Positions 1-11,185 are shown, counted from the first letter of the stretch. The stretch: 64,000 nucleotides of DNA from Carettochelys insculpta (GCF_033958435.1 NC_134160.1:10031001-10095000), one strand, 5' to 3'. Notes: generated by a model from the letters alone, not told the origin. Translations and numbers: made by a program.

Positions 1-1690
1 GTAGGTGTACATGAAACTTCCTCAGCCTTATCCTAAGGGGTTTCCTAAACAAAAACCAGTTCTACTCCAGTTAATCATCAATAGAAGCAGGTTGAAAAGA
101 TCACAAAAAGACAATGGGTGCTGATAGAGAGGATTGTGATACAAAATAGTATAACTTACTTTGAATTATTTAAAAATCTGAATGCGAAGAAGGAACTTGC
201 CTAATTATATATGTATTACAGACACAAAACCTATATTTAAAAAAAGTTGTTTAGGTTGTAAAGTCAAACACTTTAAAGATAGGAAGTATTGGATTTACAG
301 TAATCCATTCCAACCTTCATTCTGCTCTTTATCCATCCAGCCTGTTATCTGAATAAGGCAGGAGTCCTGTGAAAAAAAAAATTGTGATCATATAATTTGA
401 GTGAATCAATGCATACATAAAAGGGGCAAGAATTCAGGTTGAATGAGCAACTCCAAATCTGACATTTTTTAACTTAAATTGTTTGCCTTCACAATGAAAA
501 TAGCTTTTAATATATTTTTTCATGACTTCTAGGGTTTTTTAAAATGTGTGTGTGTGTGTGTGTTGGGCAGGGGAGGGATGGGGACTTTTGCATCATAGTA
601 AACATATCACTTGAGTTACAAGACTAACTCTCCTGATGGCCTGCTGGGGCAATATGCTACATCCACAGGGGGCCTGGCATGATTCAACTCTCTTTCCTCC
701 CTCGCTAGAAGACCCTTGCCTTCTCTGGTCCTTTGGAGCAGGGGACACATGCTGCTCAGCCCTATATTGGACCTTGTGTAGTTATGATGGGAGCCTGACT
801 TGGTTTTCAACTCATCTCTTGGAAATTGGGAGGCCTACTCCGGGTGATGCTCTTACAGAAGGCGATGAGAATGAGGTAGGACATTAGAACCATGTGATTG
901 GCCTGAAGGATGTCTAGTCAGGTGGGGAGCTTGCCTTGGCTCTCTCTTACCCTCTCCTGGCAGCTCCCAGCTGTTCCCAGTGTACCGCCTGCTGCTTTGG
1001 CAGTAGTGTGAGCCCCTGACTTCAGCATGTTTATGTTCAGTTATTATTTTGGCATACTGCCAACATTTTCCAGAGGAACACAAGCAACAGACAGGAAATG
1101 GCAATTTTTAACAGTTTATAACAGCTAAATCTGAATGGAAAATCGTGGGACAAAGAAAAGGCATTTATCTAGCCCAAGGGGGCTTTCTTGCTGAACTTCA
1201 GAGGCCTTCTGCAAACAATACAGTATAAAAAATTTCCCCAAAGTTGAAAGATATTTAAAATGGATAGTATTAGGCATCCTACGAAAGAGACTCTTCCACG
1301 CCTCCCCATAAAAATTGCTGCACATTATATTGTTTGGTAGCTAGAATTCTTTTCCAAACCTTTCTTTAGCCCATGCTCCCAGAAGTAAGGAAGACACTTC
1401 CCTCAGGGCAGCTTTTATTCCATAATTATCTACTTAAGAGATCTTGTACATTCCACTAAAGCATCTGGTACTAGCCAGTGTTGCAGGATGCTGGATGGAA
1501 AGGGCCTCTGGACTGAACCAGACTGCATGTTCCTGTACTCCAGGCTCTTAAATCCATGATCTTATGGCCAGCATGATATCCCAGTTATGGGGGGGGCAGA
1601 AAAAACCCAGCACTCCTGACTTGCAAAGTTAGACTAGAAGGCAGGAATCCTGGCTCCCAGACCAGTGCTTAATGACCTTCTACTTGTTCT
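1..1690. other. Intergenic flank upstream of ARID1A, no gene recognised
   Basis: AT-rich flank without any coding pattern that I recognise; the short open frames have random composition. A (TG)9 microsatellite lies at 545-562. The stretch around 1478-1545 looks weakly like an old CR1-type 3' tail, and 1600-1690 looks like the end of an old SINE, but neither is firm. In mammals the region upstream of ARID1A is a long gene-poor interval, which agrees with seeing no neighbour here. Distal enhancers could be present but cannot be seen from one sequence. Confidence 0.6.
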
Positions 1691-2048
1691 TCTTTAGCCC
1701 AGATGAACACCAGCGTCTGGTCGTTGCCAGCATCTTTTCGTACGCCGGGTAGTCGTACAGCCTGGGGAGCGTTTTAGTGCGTGTCTTCCGAAGAGGGAGC
1801 CTGCAGCGGTCCGCTTCGCCCCGGCTGAAATCCGCTCCGTGTTTCGCAGCAGGGGAGCTTCCTTTTGTGGCGGAAGGTGAGGCTCGGCTCCGCGGAATCC
1901 GCTGCGGGTTTTACGTGCGGCCGCGGCCTCAGCTTTGCTGAGTTGCAAGCGTCCGGGGCCTGCCCGCTCCTCCTTTGTGAAGGGGGGAGGCTCCAGTCCG
2001 GGCCAGGCTCCGCTCCAGGTTTGGCAGGCCGCCGCGGCGCTGGGTAAA

Positions 2049-2078
2049 ATGGCAGTGCTGAGCCTCGTGTCGGAGTGA
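2049..2078 (+). promoter_or_regulatory. Possible upstream ORF 1 (9 codons)
   Basis: An ATG at 2049 opens a nine-codon frame (MAVLSLVSE) ending at TGA 2076-2078. It would matter only if transcription starts upstream of 2049, which is uncertain. The context has A at -3 and G at +4, a favourable initiation context. The same bases overlap the YY1-like motif at 2047, so it may be a transcription-factor site and not an upstream ORF. Confidence 0.25.
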
Positions 2079-2375
2079 GCAGGACTCGGCGGACGAGAGT
2101 CGGGAGCTGCTACTTGACTTGCCTAGTCCGGCCCCGCAACCGCGCAGCCCGGCTCCAGGGACGGGGTCCGTTCGTCCGCCGTGTCCCCCTCCCTCCGTCC
2201 CTCCCTCCCGCCTCTCCCACGCCGGGAGCCCCGTCCCGGGTCCCCCTCCTTCTCCCCCCCCCGCTCCCTCCTCCCCTTTCTCCGCCGGCTGCAACCGAGG
2301 AGGCACAGCGGGGCCAGGCCCCGGGGAGCCCAGCCCAGCGGAGCCCTCCCCACCTTGCCAGCCCGGCCGGGGGGA

Positions 2376-2414
2376 ATGAGCCGCCGCTGCCCTGAAGAGC
2401 CCGCCGCCGCCTGA
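2376..2414 (+). promoter_or_regulatory. Upstream ORF 2 in the ARID1A 5' UTR (12 codons)
   Basis: An ATG at 2376-2378 starts a 12-codon frame ([12 protein letters not shown]) closed by TGA at 2412-2414, 110 bases ahead of the main start. It has G at -3 but A at +4, so it is of moderate strength. It is very likely inside the 5' UTR given its nearness to the coding start. It could dampen main-frame translation by requiring reinitiation, but nothing in the sequence shows that it is translated. Confidence 0.45.
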
Positions 2415-2524
2415 GCGGGGAGCAGCGGAGCAGCGAGGTCTCCCGCCGGCCGGCCAGGCAGGGGAGCAGCTCTCAGGGGCAGGGGCCCGGGGGGGTGGCG
2501 GCTAGGTGGGGAGGGGGGGGGATC

Positions 2525-3670
2525 ATGGCTGCTCAGGTCGCCCCCGCCGCCGCCAGCAGCCTGGGCGCCCCGGCTCCAAGTGAGCTGAAGAAAGCGGAGG
2601 CGCAGCAGCGGGATTGTTCCCCGGAGGAGGCGGGGGGCGAGGCGGCGGCGGAGCGCGGCGGCGGCGGCGGAGAGAAGCAGGCGGAGAGCGAGGGCCCCCC
2701 GGGAAAAGAGCTGCAGGACGGGGCCGAGAGCAACGGAGGGGACGCCGGAGCCGAGCCAGACCTGAAGAGCTCGAACGGGAACCCGGGCCCCAGGCCCGCC
2801 GCTGCCGCCGCCACCCTGAACAATAACCTCCCGGAGCCGCCCGGTGGCGGCGGCGGCAGCAGCGACGGGGTGGGGGCGCCGCAGCAGCAGCAGCAGCAGC
2901 CGCCGCAGCAGCCTCCCCCTTCGCACCCGGCCGCCTTGCCCCCGCCAGCCTACGGCTTCGGGCAGCCCTACGGCCGGGGAGCCCAGGCGGTTGCCGCCGC
3001 TGCCGCCGCCGCGGCTGCCTTCCACCAACATGGCGGACAACAAAGCCCTGGCATGGCAGCGCTGCAGAGCGGGGGCCTGGAGCAGCCCTACCCGGGACCG
3101 GCGGGGGCCCCCCCGGGGCCGCCCCCTCCCCAGAACTCGCACGGCGGCGCCGAGCACGGCTTCCCCAACCACCAGTACAACTCCTACTACCCGGCCGCAG
3201 CCGGGCGCAGCGCCGGCGCCTACCCGCCTCCCCCCCAGGCCTACGCCCTGAGCTCCCCCCGGGGCAGCGCGCAGAGCCCCGCGCAAGTGGCCGCCGGAGC
3301 CAAATCCCCCGCCGCCTTCCAGCAGCAGCGCTTCGGGGCCATGGGGCCCTCGGCCGCCGGCGGGGCAGCAGGAGGAGGGGGTGCCACCCCGCAGCCCACA
3401 GCTACCCCCACCCTCAACCAGCTGCTCACCTCCCCGAGCTCATCCCGCGGCTACCAGGGCTACCCCGGGGGCGAGTACAGCAGCGGGCCCCAGGACGGGG
3501 GAGCCGCTGCAAAAGGCCCGGCCGCGGACATGGCCTCCCAGTACGGCGGGGGCAACAGCCAGGCCTGGGCCACGGCCACAGGAGGGGGCCAACAAAGGAG
3601 CCACCACGCGCCCATGAGCCCCGGGAGCAGCAGCGCTGGAGGGGGACAGCCGCTCGCTAGGACCCAGCAG
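2525..3670 (+). CDS. ARID1A: ARID1A exon 1 coding part (residues 1-382)
   Basis: The start is ATG 2525-2527, with A at -3 and G at +4. The frame is also open upstream to a GTG at 2495, but the family protein starts [14 protein letters not shown], which fixes this ATG. The exon encodes 382 residues (379 in human) of low-complexity disordered protein: an acidic/glycine-rich start, [11 protein letters not shown] at residues 60-70, a Q6 tract at 120-125 followed by a P/Q stretch, [10 protein letters not shown] at 141-150, an alanine run at about 157-165, a tyrosine block (HQYNSYYP) at 216-223 and YALSSPRG at 240-247. An LXXLL nuclear-receptor-type motif, LNQLL, is at residues 297-301 (3413-3427), as in human. 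The exon ends CAG at 3670 with donor GTGAGA, phase 0. The long antisense frames in this region are by-products of GC-rich composition. Confidence 0.96.
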
Positions 3671-6600
3671 GTGAGAGCTTGGCCGGGGGAGATGCGTGTA
3701 GGGGCCTGGGACCTGGGCCGGGGTTGTGAGTTAGGGGATGGGCGCACGTGGAGTGGCTGAGGACAATGGGGCAAGGACACATGGGAGGCCCTCACAAGGG
3801 GCAGGGTTCAGGCACACGGGGGGACGGGGGGGTTCACGGCGTGGCCGATTTTTCCTACGGGTTCCCTCCCCTACTTGGACCCACACTGCTGGGGAGCTGC
3901 CATTGTCTGTGTTTTTCTCTCTCTCTAAAATGGCTGCCTCTCTGCCTTCTCTTCCTCCCCTTCCAGCCTTTGTGCAAGGCTTCCAGAGAGGTGCCTTCTC
4001 CTTCCTTCTTCCCCTGCCTGCGCTGGTGGCTCTAGAGGGGAGCTGGAGGGAGCTCCTGGGTGGAGGAAGGGCCTGGTAGAGTGGTGCCTATGTGCTTGGG
4101 GTAGAGGTGGGTAGCAGAGCTCCTCGCCCTTGGTCTGGGGAAAGGGTGCGATCAGTAGGGATGGTGGGAGCTCGGCAGAGCAGCACTTAACACATTTGCT
4201 CGCATTACACTCTTTCTCCTCCTTGTCCTTCCTAGTGAGGGGCCTGTGCATTTCCTGGGGGTTGGAAGGTGGGAAGTGACCTGCTTTGGGCAGCTGCAGC
4301 CTGCCCAAGTTAGCTGTGGCCATTTTCCTAAGTAGTCTTTTGCTTAGCCCTGTGGCCTGGGCCTCTCTCTGGAAGTGCTGGTAAACAGTTCAGTGATTGG
4401 AGTAGTAAGTGCAGATTGCTTTGGTTTGGGATTTGAATTATGGAGGTAAAATCCTTCTGTCAAAGCCAGGAGACAGTTGGTCTTAGGTTGACATCCTATC
4501 TGTGATCTGATTGGCTCCCCATCTCCTGCTCTTGGCCATTTATAATTGCCTCTGATGTAATGGTACAACAATCCTGATGAGCTCATAAACTTTTACACTC
4601 TGCTTTTCTGCCAGCCATAACCCAAACCATCGTTGCCACTATCTGCCTTTTTATTCCACAGCTGAAATTGGCTGTGACCTTGAGGAAGTTGAGTAGCAAT
4701 ACTGTATCAGCAGGAGCAGAGTTCCAGACAGGCTGCCCTTGTTGCATTGTGCAAGAAACAAAAGGGGAGGCAATGGCATTTTGTTTGTACCTTGGATTTA
4801 TTTTGCTTGTTATATTTTATACAGCCTGGAATAGATTCTGTGTTGTTGGAACAGTAGCAGGGGTTTGCTGTACAATGGCCTTGCTGTTTGTTTTGGTTAT
4901 GTGACTTTCCCATTGGTATAAAGGATTTCTTTGATGGATCTAAGGATGCATTTATTCCCAGCTAATTTAGACCCGTTTCAGAATTGAAATTGTTTGGCTG
5001 GGTTGGTTATCAGATGGGGATTGTGGGGCTTTTATTGTGGGGGTGGGTTAGGGGTTGTGTCAGAAACCTTTTAATAAGAATTCATAATTGCAGGAATGGT
5101 GAATTATCTAAGTACAGGCCTAATTCCATACCTGTGTTTCTAGACATTTTTAATCACTAATTTAATTTTTACTTAAGTTGGGAGGGACCAATCATTTGCT
5201 GGTTACAGTGACATTAAACATCAAAAACCTGAAACAGGTGGGTCTGATATGTTATCAGTTCCTACTTTTGGGACAGGAGTGAGCGCAGGTAAAGGAATAA
5301 TACAATTCTTTTGTTAATTTGTTGGAAATGTAGCAAATGGCAGAAATACAAGTGTGTTTATAATACTTTCAGCTACAAGCACATCACACATTTTGGATAT
5401 TGGAACAGTGATGCTAACACCGTTCATATCTGTTCTTAATCAGCTTGCAGATAACCTTACACTGTGTTTACATGTCTTAGTTCTGAATGTGTAATAGCCT
5501 TGTGCAGGACTGACTTCTCTCTGCCCATACCCTGCTTGTTTTCATTGCAAACTCAGAGTTAGAGACACTTGATACTCTGGAGTGCAACATGCAGCTCCAG
5601 AGTTTTCCCTTCTTGCTTGGTCCTCTTCCGTGGCTCTGAAAACTTAGTGAAAGTTTTTTTGTTTTTTTTTTTTTTCCCTTGATAACTGATATGCTTCAGC
5701 TTAGCTGTGTCCTCTGTTAAATTGAAACTGTGTGTTTACTAGTGGAGTGGCCTTTTATCACTGCTGTGGTTGCCACATTGTCGGCATGCAGCTTGTAGTA
5801 ACTGTTCTGGGTAGAGGTTTGAGTTCGTGGACGATACAAGCCTATGTGTTTGCAAGAAAGTTGCATAAATGCCTCATAAAAACTGATGTCCCATTGAGAA
5901 TTTTTCTTTTTAAACAAACAAACAAAACCCAATATGGATAGAATGGATAGTAAAACACAGCCAAAAATTCAACCTGGCTAACATGGATAGTAAAACATGG
6001 CCAAAGAGTAAACATCTTTGCACAAGAATAAAAATTCTTTCTTAGACCTGTATGGTTTGTGCACTGCATGGTTTATGATTCTGTGATAGAAACTGTCAAA
6101 AAATTACTTTTAAAAAAAACCAGGATCACCTCAAAACTTCCCCCCCCCCCCCCCCCCCGCCCATGAGATATGTTTGGGGGAATTCTGGTTTGATTCTGTG
6201 TGTGGCTTATAGTAGTAGTAGGCATCCTTGGCTTATAACTTGAATCATTCAGTGTAATTTATGAGTCTTCTAGTTATCATCTCATAAGTAGAGATGTATA
6301 GAGTGTATGTTTTTTGAGTGATTTGTAATTTAGATTATGCAAATGGCCTCCATTAAAAAGTTCTATGCGCCAAGGATTATCGGATACAAAGCCCTGTACT
6401 GTGGAACAGGTTTCCATGTTTCTTCTCCAGTGCCTTTAATAAATAAGTTATTAATAATACTCCAAACCTGTGTTTTTTAACTTACACTGGATACACTGCA
6501 AGGATCTTAGATTGAACTAAAGCCAGTGGTTTCGGTCACTTTTTTTTTTTTTTCTTTCTTGTACAGCAGTGAACCAATTGGTGCTTATCAAATAACTTTA

Positions 6601-6854
6601 CCTGAGAGATTTTTCAGAAAGATGAGATCTGGGGAGAGAGAGAGAACAGTTAACTCCACCCACCTCCAAAGTATCTCTACTTATAGTTGAAGGTATGGAC
6701 TTTGGGGAAAAGGATGTAGTTGGTTTTCTTCATAAAGTCATCCAGAAGGGGAAAATATTCAGGTTTCTTTTTGGAGGGTAGGCGCTAAGGAAGAAAGAGC
6801 ATAAGTGTCATAATCATCCTGAGTTTAGAGAATCAGTGACAGATATTTTGGTAT

Positions 6855-7402
6855 TGGAAAAAGTTCAGGAAAGGGCAACAAAATGATCTGAGGTTTGGAA
6901 TGGCTGTCATAAGAGGAGAGATTAAAAACCCGGAACTTTTCCGTTTAGAAAATAGGAGACTTAAGCGGGGATAGAGGCCTATAAAATCATGGCTGGTATG
7001 GAGAAAGTGAATGAGGAAAAGTTACATACTTCTTCCCGAAACCCAAGAACTACGAGTCAACAAATGAAATTAATAGGCAGCAGGTTTAAAACCAAAGGAA
7101 GTGCACAACATGAAACTCTGCCAGAGCCTGTTGTGAAGACCAGGACCTTAAGAGGTTTCAAAAAAAGAACTAAATTGATGGAGGATAGGTCTATTGATGT
7201 CTGTTAGCCAGGCTGTGTGGAGTGGTGCCCGCTACCCTTTCTTTGTCAGTAGCAGGAAATGGATGGCAGGGAAGGGATCACAGGACGATTGCTAGTTTCT
7301 GGTCATTCCCTCTGGGACACCTGGTATTGGTCACTGTCAGAAGACAGGATACTGGGCTAGATGGACCTTTGATCTGAGCAAGTATGGACATTCGTATGAC
7401 GG
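6855..7402 (+). mobile_element. CR1 LINE, 3' fragment (old)
   Basis: This is the 3' end of a CR1 non-LTR retrotransposon. Broken frames still show the end of the reverse-transcriptase ORF: a VQERATK-like block near 6855, the region matching the RLRGDMIEVYTI block, and the GFKKRTK tail near 7160-7180. The characteristic untranslated tail (GGATACTGGGCTAGATGGAC at 7345-7364) follows. It matches the 3' part of the longer copy at 21850-25073. Frameshifts and stops make it a dead, 5'-truncated copy. Confidence 0.85.
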
Positions 7403-7818
7403 GTAGCAGGCCTGTGCCTCCACATCTCTTACTTTAGGCATTACTTCACTTTTTTAATGTAAAATCTCTACTTGGAAGACTTTCCTATAAGAGGTTAAGA
7501 ACAGTGGCTCACTTGGGCACAGGTTTGATAGAAATATGTAGCCTTCTTAAACACTCAAGACTTTTGCAGATAGGTCTATTAAAGGAATGCAGTGCTCATT
7601 TCTGGGAAGCTTGTGTTACAGGGAAGTTCTCTACCTTTATGGATTGTGGTAGGTTCATGGACTTTGTTTATTCTTGTGACCATTTTAGTCTGGAAATATG
7701 GAGTTGGATTGACAACCCAAGACTTGTTTTTACAGAATAAGTGACTCTAGTAGACACTGGTGGTCTATGGGAGTGACAGCAGGAAATCTGGGCCAACTCA
7801 CATACAGAGCTGCTAAAC

Positions 7819-8320
7819 TGGGGGGTCAGCAACCAAAATAGTAAGAAGAGCCATTTTTTTCCAGGTCAGTTAAAACAAAACCAAAAAAAAAAACTCTAAT
7901 TGAAGAGCAGCAATGCGTGTGAATACGAGATGGTCTATAACGTTAAACCATATTCTTAGTAATCCATGTTTTAAGAAAAGTACGCAGTGACGATTTATGA
8001 TGTGATACATATTCGCTGCAGGATGTTCACAAATTTTTTACATATTCTATTTCCTCACGCTTTGAGTATGTTTGTCCCACTGCCTTTCACTCCTGAACTT
8101 TTTCTCTGTCTGGAGGGTGGTAGGGTGAGTTATGCAGTGTTTTGAGATGACATATTTGCTATTTGAATATGAGCTGTTCATTTTTGGGCTTCTAGACATT
8201 CACCATTTGTCGAAAAATAATCAGGAGGGGTTTTTTTTGCTTTGCAATTGTAGCATCGAGAGCCACAAAAGTCCTTAAAGAGCTGCATGTAGCTCCGGGG
8301 CGGCAGGCTGCAGACCCCTG
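7819..8320. mobile_element. hAT-like non-autonomous DNA transposon (family B)
   Basis: The left end, GGGGTCAGCAACCAAAATAG, and the right end, GGCTGCAGACCCCTG, are inverted copies of each other (CAGGGGTCTGCAGCC type). They share internal sequence with the element at 62528-63345, including the GAGCTGCATGTAGCTC stretch near the right end. The flanks TGCTAAAC and TTCTAGAG agree at 5 of 8 positions, a weak trace of an 8-bp target duplication. No transposase frame remains. The left edge is uncertain by a few bases. Confidence 0.65.
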
Positions 8321-8984
8321 TTCTAGAGCTCTTATTAAAGTGAAGATAAGCACTAACCCTTTTTCTGTAGCACGTGGCTGATTTGGATATTGGACTAGGA
8401 TTTGTGCAGTCCCATTTCTAGTACATTATTTTTTAAGAGAGTGGTGTTGGGGGAGGGGAATCCCCCACCCTCCATGAATAGATAGGTGGGTGTTTGTCAT
8501 GGTACAACATTAATTGCAGTCAAAGGTAGTGGGAGATGTCTTTTGGGTTGCATTAAACATTCATATGTTGAATAACCTCTCTCTAGGTGTACTGTCATCC
8601 AGAGGCACGTATTATGTGTACATGGAACTCATTTTAAAACAGCAGTATGCTGCTTTAAAAGAAAAACAAAACCCAAAACTCTGGGACCAATTGTTGTTTT
8701 TAAATCTAAACATTAGTAGCAAATGAAGCATGAACATGTTGTTAAAAACATGGTTTTCAAACTAAATTGGCAGGACAGAGCCACTGAGTGCCAGTGAGCT
8801 GTGATATCTTGGAATCTGAAATTGAGCCCTGGCTCCTGTTCACTTTTATCTTAAGTTTTTTCCTTGCTTAATATTGTTGGAATGTCTTGTATTGCCTGTG
8901 CCTGTAAGGTCTAGTAAATGCTAGATCTCTCCAAAAAAGAGGTGGCATTCTTCTGTGATGTAGGCCTTGGCTGTGAGTGACTTT

Positions 8985-9262
8985 CAGACCTTGTCTATTA
9001 CTAGGTTCATACTACAGTGGAAGATCGACCTGCTCAGGTTTGATCTACCTGGGTTTTGTTTCCCGCATGTGTGAATTGGCACTTTCCAGTGTCAAAGTCG
9101 ACTCCAGAACACTTCGCCAAGTGGAAAGGATTAAGGAAAGTTGTTAGGAGAAATGCTCCTGTTGACCACCTTCTGTACAGACAGCCATTGAAGTTGACAA
9201 CTGATGAGTTGGTTTTTAGCTGCACATATTGGCGGTCAACTTACGTTTAGTATAGACATCGC
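8985..9262. mobile_element. Small DNA transposon with TGTCTAT-type ends (probable)
   Basis: The left end (CCTTGTCTATTACTAG) and the inverted right end (GGCGATGTCTATACTAAACG) are similar, and the interior is rich in GTCGAC/GATCGACC motifs typical of small reptile DNA transposons. There is no coding capacity. Edges are approximate and no target duplication was found. Confidence 0.45.
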
Positions 9263-9348
9263 CTCTGTTAGAAAAATGCACAGGTTTTGTTAAATTGATT
9301 TTTTTTTTTTTTTTTTAAATTGACTTAAATTGACGCAAGACCCTGCAG

Positions 9349-9750
9349 TAGTGTTTCCCAATTTCATTTGGCCATGGAACCCTTTTAAACTCAAACAATC
9401 TTGTGGAATCCCATTCCCAGGCTTTACCTGCCACAGCCCCCAACTCTGCTCCCCCATTTCCAGGCTTAACCCCCTCTCAGCCCTAAACCCGCCCAAATAC
9501 CTTACCCACCATAGTGGACGACCCTACCTCTGCTCCTCCAACTCTGGCCCCGAGGGGCCCAACACAGGATCTGTCTGACTCCCCTACCAGTGGGAGTGGA
9601 GCAGTGAGTCGCAAGGAGCTGCAGAGGAGTCGTCGGTGGCAGTGGAGCCTCAAATGACTCATTAAGCTGCATGCAGCTCTGGAGCTGCAGGTTGCAGACT
9701 CCTGACTGCGGAGCCCTGGGGAGCTGTGGAACACCAATTGGGAAATGCTG
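9349..9750. mobile_element. hAT-like non-autonomous DNA transposon, possibly chimeric
   Basis: Terminal inverted repeats TAGTGTTTCCCAATT (left) and CAGCATTTCCCAATT (right, inverted) bound a 402-base element. The flanking 8-mers CCCTGCAG and CCCTAATG agree at 5 of 8 positions, as expected for an old hAT target duplication. Inside, 9650-9706 matches the right end of family B (CATTAAGCTGCATGCAGCTC followed by GGTTGCAGACTCCTGA), so the element looks like a composite of two hAT families. No transposase is present. Confidence 0.6.
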
Positions 9751-10010
9751 CCCTAATGTAAAACTGCTTAAAAGGGTGTATTGCTTGAGGAAGTAGGCAT
9801 GCTTAGGATTGAATCAGATGAGCTAGATTAACTTTCATATTGATTTTAGTTAACTGGTGTAGTGTAGACAAGGCCTTGGCCTCCCCATTCTCTTTGGATA
9901 CTGTGTGCATGTGTTTTGGTAGGGAGGCATTTCAGGATACAACTTGAGTGAGCTTTGGGAGGCACTGATGAACTAATGCAGGGGTGGTATGTTGAATAGT
10001 AACAGAAAGG

Positions 10011-10173
10011 GAGCCGGGCTAGTCTATATAATATCAAAACAAAAAGCAGCCCAGTAGCACTTTAAAGACTAACAAAATAATTTATTAGGTGATGAGTGTT
10101 TGTGGGACAGACCAAAGCTCATCACCTAATAAATTATTTTGTTAAAGTGCTACTTGGACTGCTTTTTTGTTTT
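10011..10173 (+). mobile_element. tRNA-derived SINE with inverted fold-back tail
   Basis: The SINE head (GAGCCGGGCTAGTCTATAT) at 10011 leads into a body with the diagnostic block AGCACTTTAAAGACTAACAA. The body at 10035-10096 is then repeated in reverse complement at 10118-10173, with a 21-base loop between. The right arm lacks about seven bases (a GTCTTTA-like block). A hAT-like element begins directly after it at 10178. The family resembles turtle Pol III SINEs; the name is from memory, not a search. Confidence 0.7.
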
Positions 10174-10177
10174 AACG

Positions 10178-10977
10178 CAGGGGTGGGGAATCTTTTTTTG
10201 CTTCGGAGGGCCACTGACACAGAAAAATCAGTCAAAGGCCATACACTGGTAAGATCCTCACTGACCTGGCCCCCAAGTGAGGAGGAAAAAGACACCTCAG
10301 GTTCCAGCCCCGTTGGCCGGGGGCGGGGGAGGAGACGCCAAAGTTCAGGGCTTACCAAGGGCAAGACTAACTCTTTCGGGGGCTCGTGGCTAATACATTT
10401 CCTATGGCTCTTCTATGCTGTGGAATGGGGCCAAAAATGAGGGTAGCCATGGCTGAGTGGGGGGTGCTGGGTGGAGTGCTGGAGCATGCTGGGGGTGGGA
10501 GTGAGGATGGAGCAGAAGGGTTGGTGTGCAGTCACTGGGCAGGAGGGTGCAGGGGGCTGGGGTGCCTACCTGGCACAACTTCCAGGGTGGCATAGCTGCC
10601 TCTGCTTGGCTCTGTGCACTGCATCGACGTTCCTCCCTGCCCACTGCTTCTCCTCTTAGCTGCAGTTCCTGGCCAATGGGAGCAGTGCTTGTAAGGAGCA
10701 CTTTCCTGCAGTGCACAGAGCTGTTTCCTCCCCTTTGACAGGCAAAGTAGCCCTCAGTTTTCCTTGATGGGCCTGGAAGACGCAGCATTCGCCCTGATAG
10801 CAGGGAGCGGATGATCCTATCCATCCACGGTGCCCCTCCTGTGTCTCCTCTCCTACCCGCCTATGGCTGGAGTGCTAGCCTTGGCCCAGTCTGCTGAGGG
10901 GCATGGTGGTGAAGTCTGGAGTCTTGTGGGCTGCATCAAGGCAAACTGCAGGCTGGGCCAGAAATTTCCCATCCCTG
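10178..10977. mobile_element. hAT-like non-autonomous DNA transposon (family C, 800 bp)
   Basis: The left end CAGGGGTGGGGAATCTTTTT and the right end, which read inverted is CAGGGATGGGAAATTTCTGG, form a terminal inverted repeat. Flanking 8-mers TTTTAACG and ACCTAATG agree at 5 of 8. The interior is GC-rich without a transposase. A related internal block (AAATCAGTCA followed by a GGCC-rich stretch) occurs near 21450 in the nested element. Confidence 0.7.
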
Positions 10978-10985
10978 ACCTAATG

Positions 10986-11185
10986 CCATCTACTAGTGGA
11001 AAGAACACCAAGATGGGAGTCGGAAGTGGTGTCCAGTTTTCATGTTCCCTGTGTTTACATGTATACCCTTGGACAAGTCACGTGATCGCGCTCTGCTGTG
11101 GGTACCTAGCTGATGTGGGTTTAGTGATGCTTGCTCACCTTAATAGAATACGGGGAGGCCTACAACTGAAGGGCATTACATAAGT
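10986..11185 (+). mobile_element. MIR-type ancient SINE
   Basis: The core TTGGACAAGTCAC, followed by a degraded cytosine/thymine stretch, GTGATGCTTGCTCACCT and a tail near CATTACATAAGTGCTTA, follows the order of the MIR consensus in the forward sense. Very diverged, consistent with amniote-wide age. Confidence 0.6.

Larger units (their letters stand above)
1690..3720 (+). promoter_or_regulatory. ARID1A: CpG island covering the ARID1A promoter, 5' UTR and exon 1
   Basis: Base composition changes abruptly near 1690 from AT-rich flank to very GC- and CpG-rich sequence, and returns to intron composition shortly after the exon 1 donor at 3671. No TATA box is visible, as expected for a housekeeping-type chromatin gene with dispersed initiation. 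The 10-mers at 2047-2056 (AAAATGGCAG) and 3027-3036 (AACATGGCGG) resemble the YY1 site often found near starts of CpG-island genes; the second lies inside coding exon 1. The transcription start cannot be fixed from sequence. By analogy with the few-hundred-base 5' UTR of mammalian ARID1A it should lie around 2100-2250. Confidence 0.8.

Noticed and set aside
2495..2524. In-frame upstream start (GTG at 2495) for ARID1A
   Set aside because: It is GTG, not ATG, and the family protein begins at the ATG at 2525 with good initiation context.
2123..3286. 387-codon antisense open frame across exon 1
   Set aside because: Arg/Gly/Ala/Leu-rich translation from extreme GC content; it is the shadow of exon 1 and shows no family resemblance.
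4668..4904. Small hydrophobic membrane-like protein
   Set aside because: The frame starts at a GTG in intron sequence and its hydrophobicity comes from T-rich DNA; no homologue is recognised.
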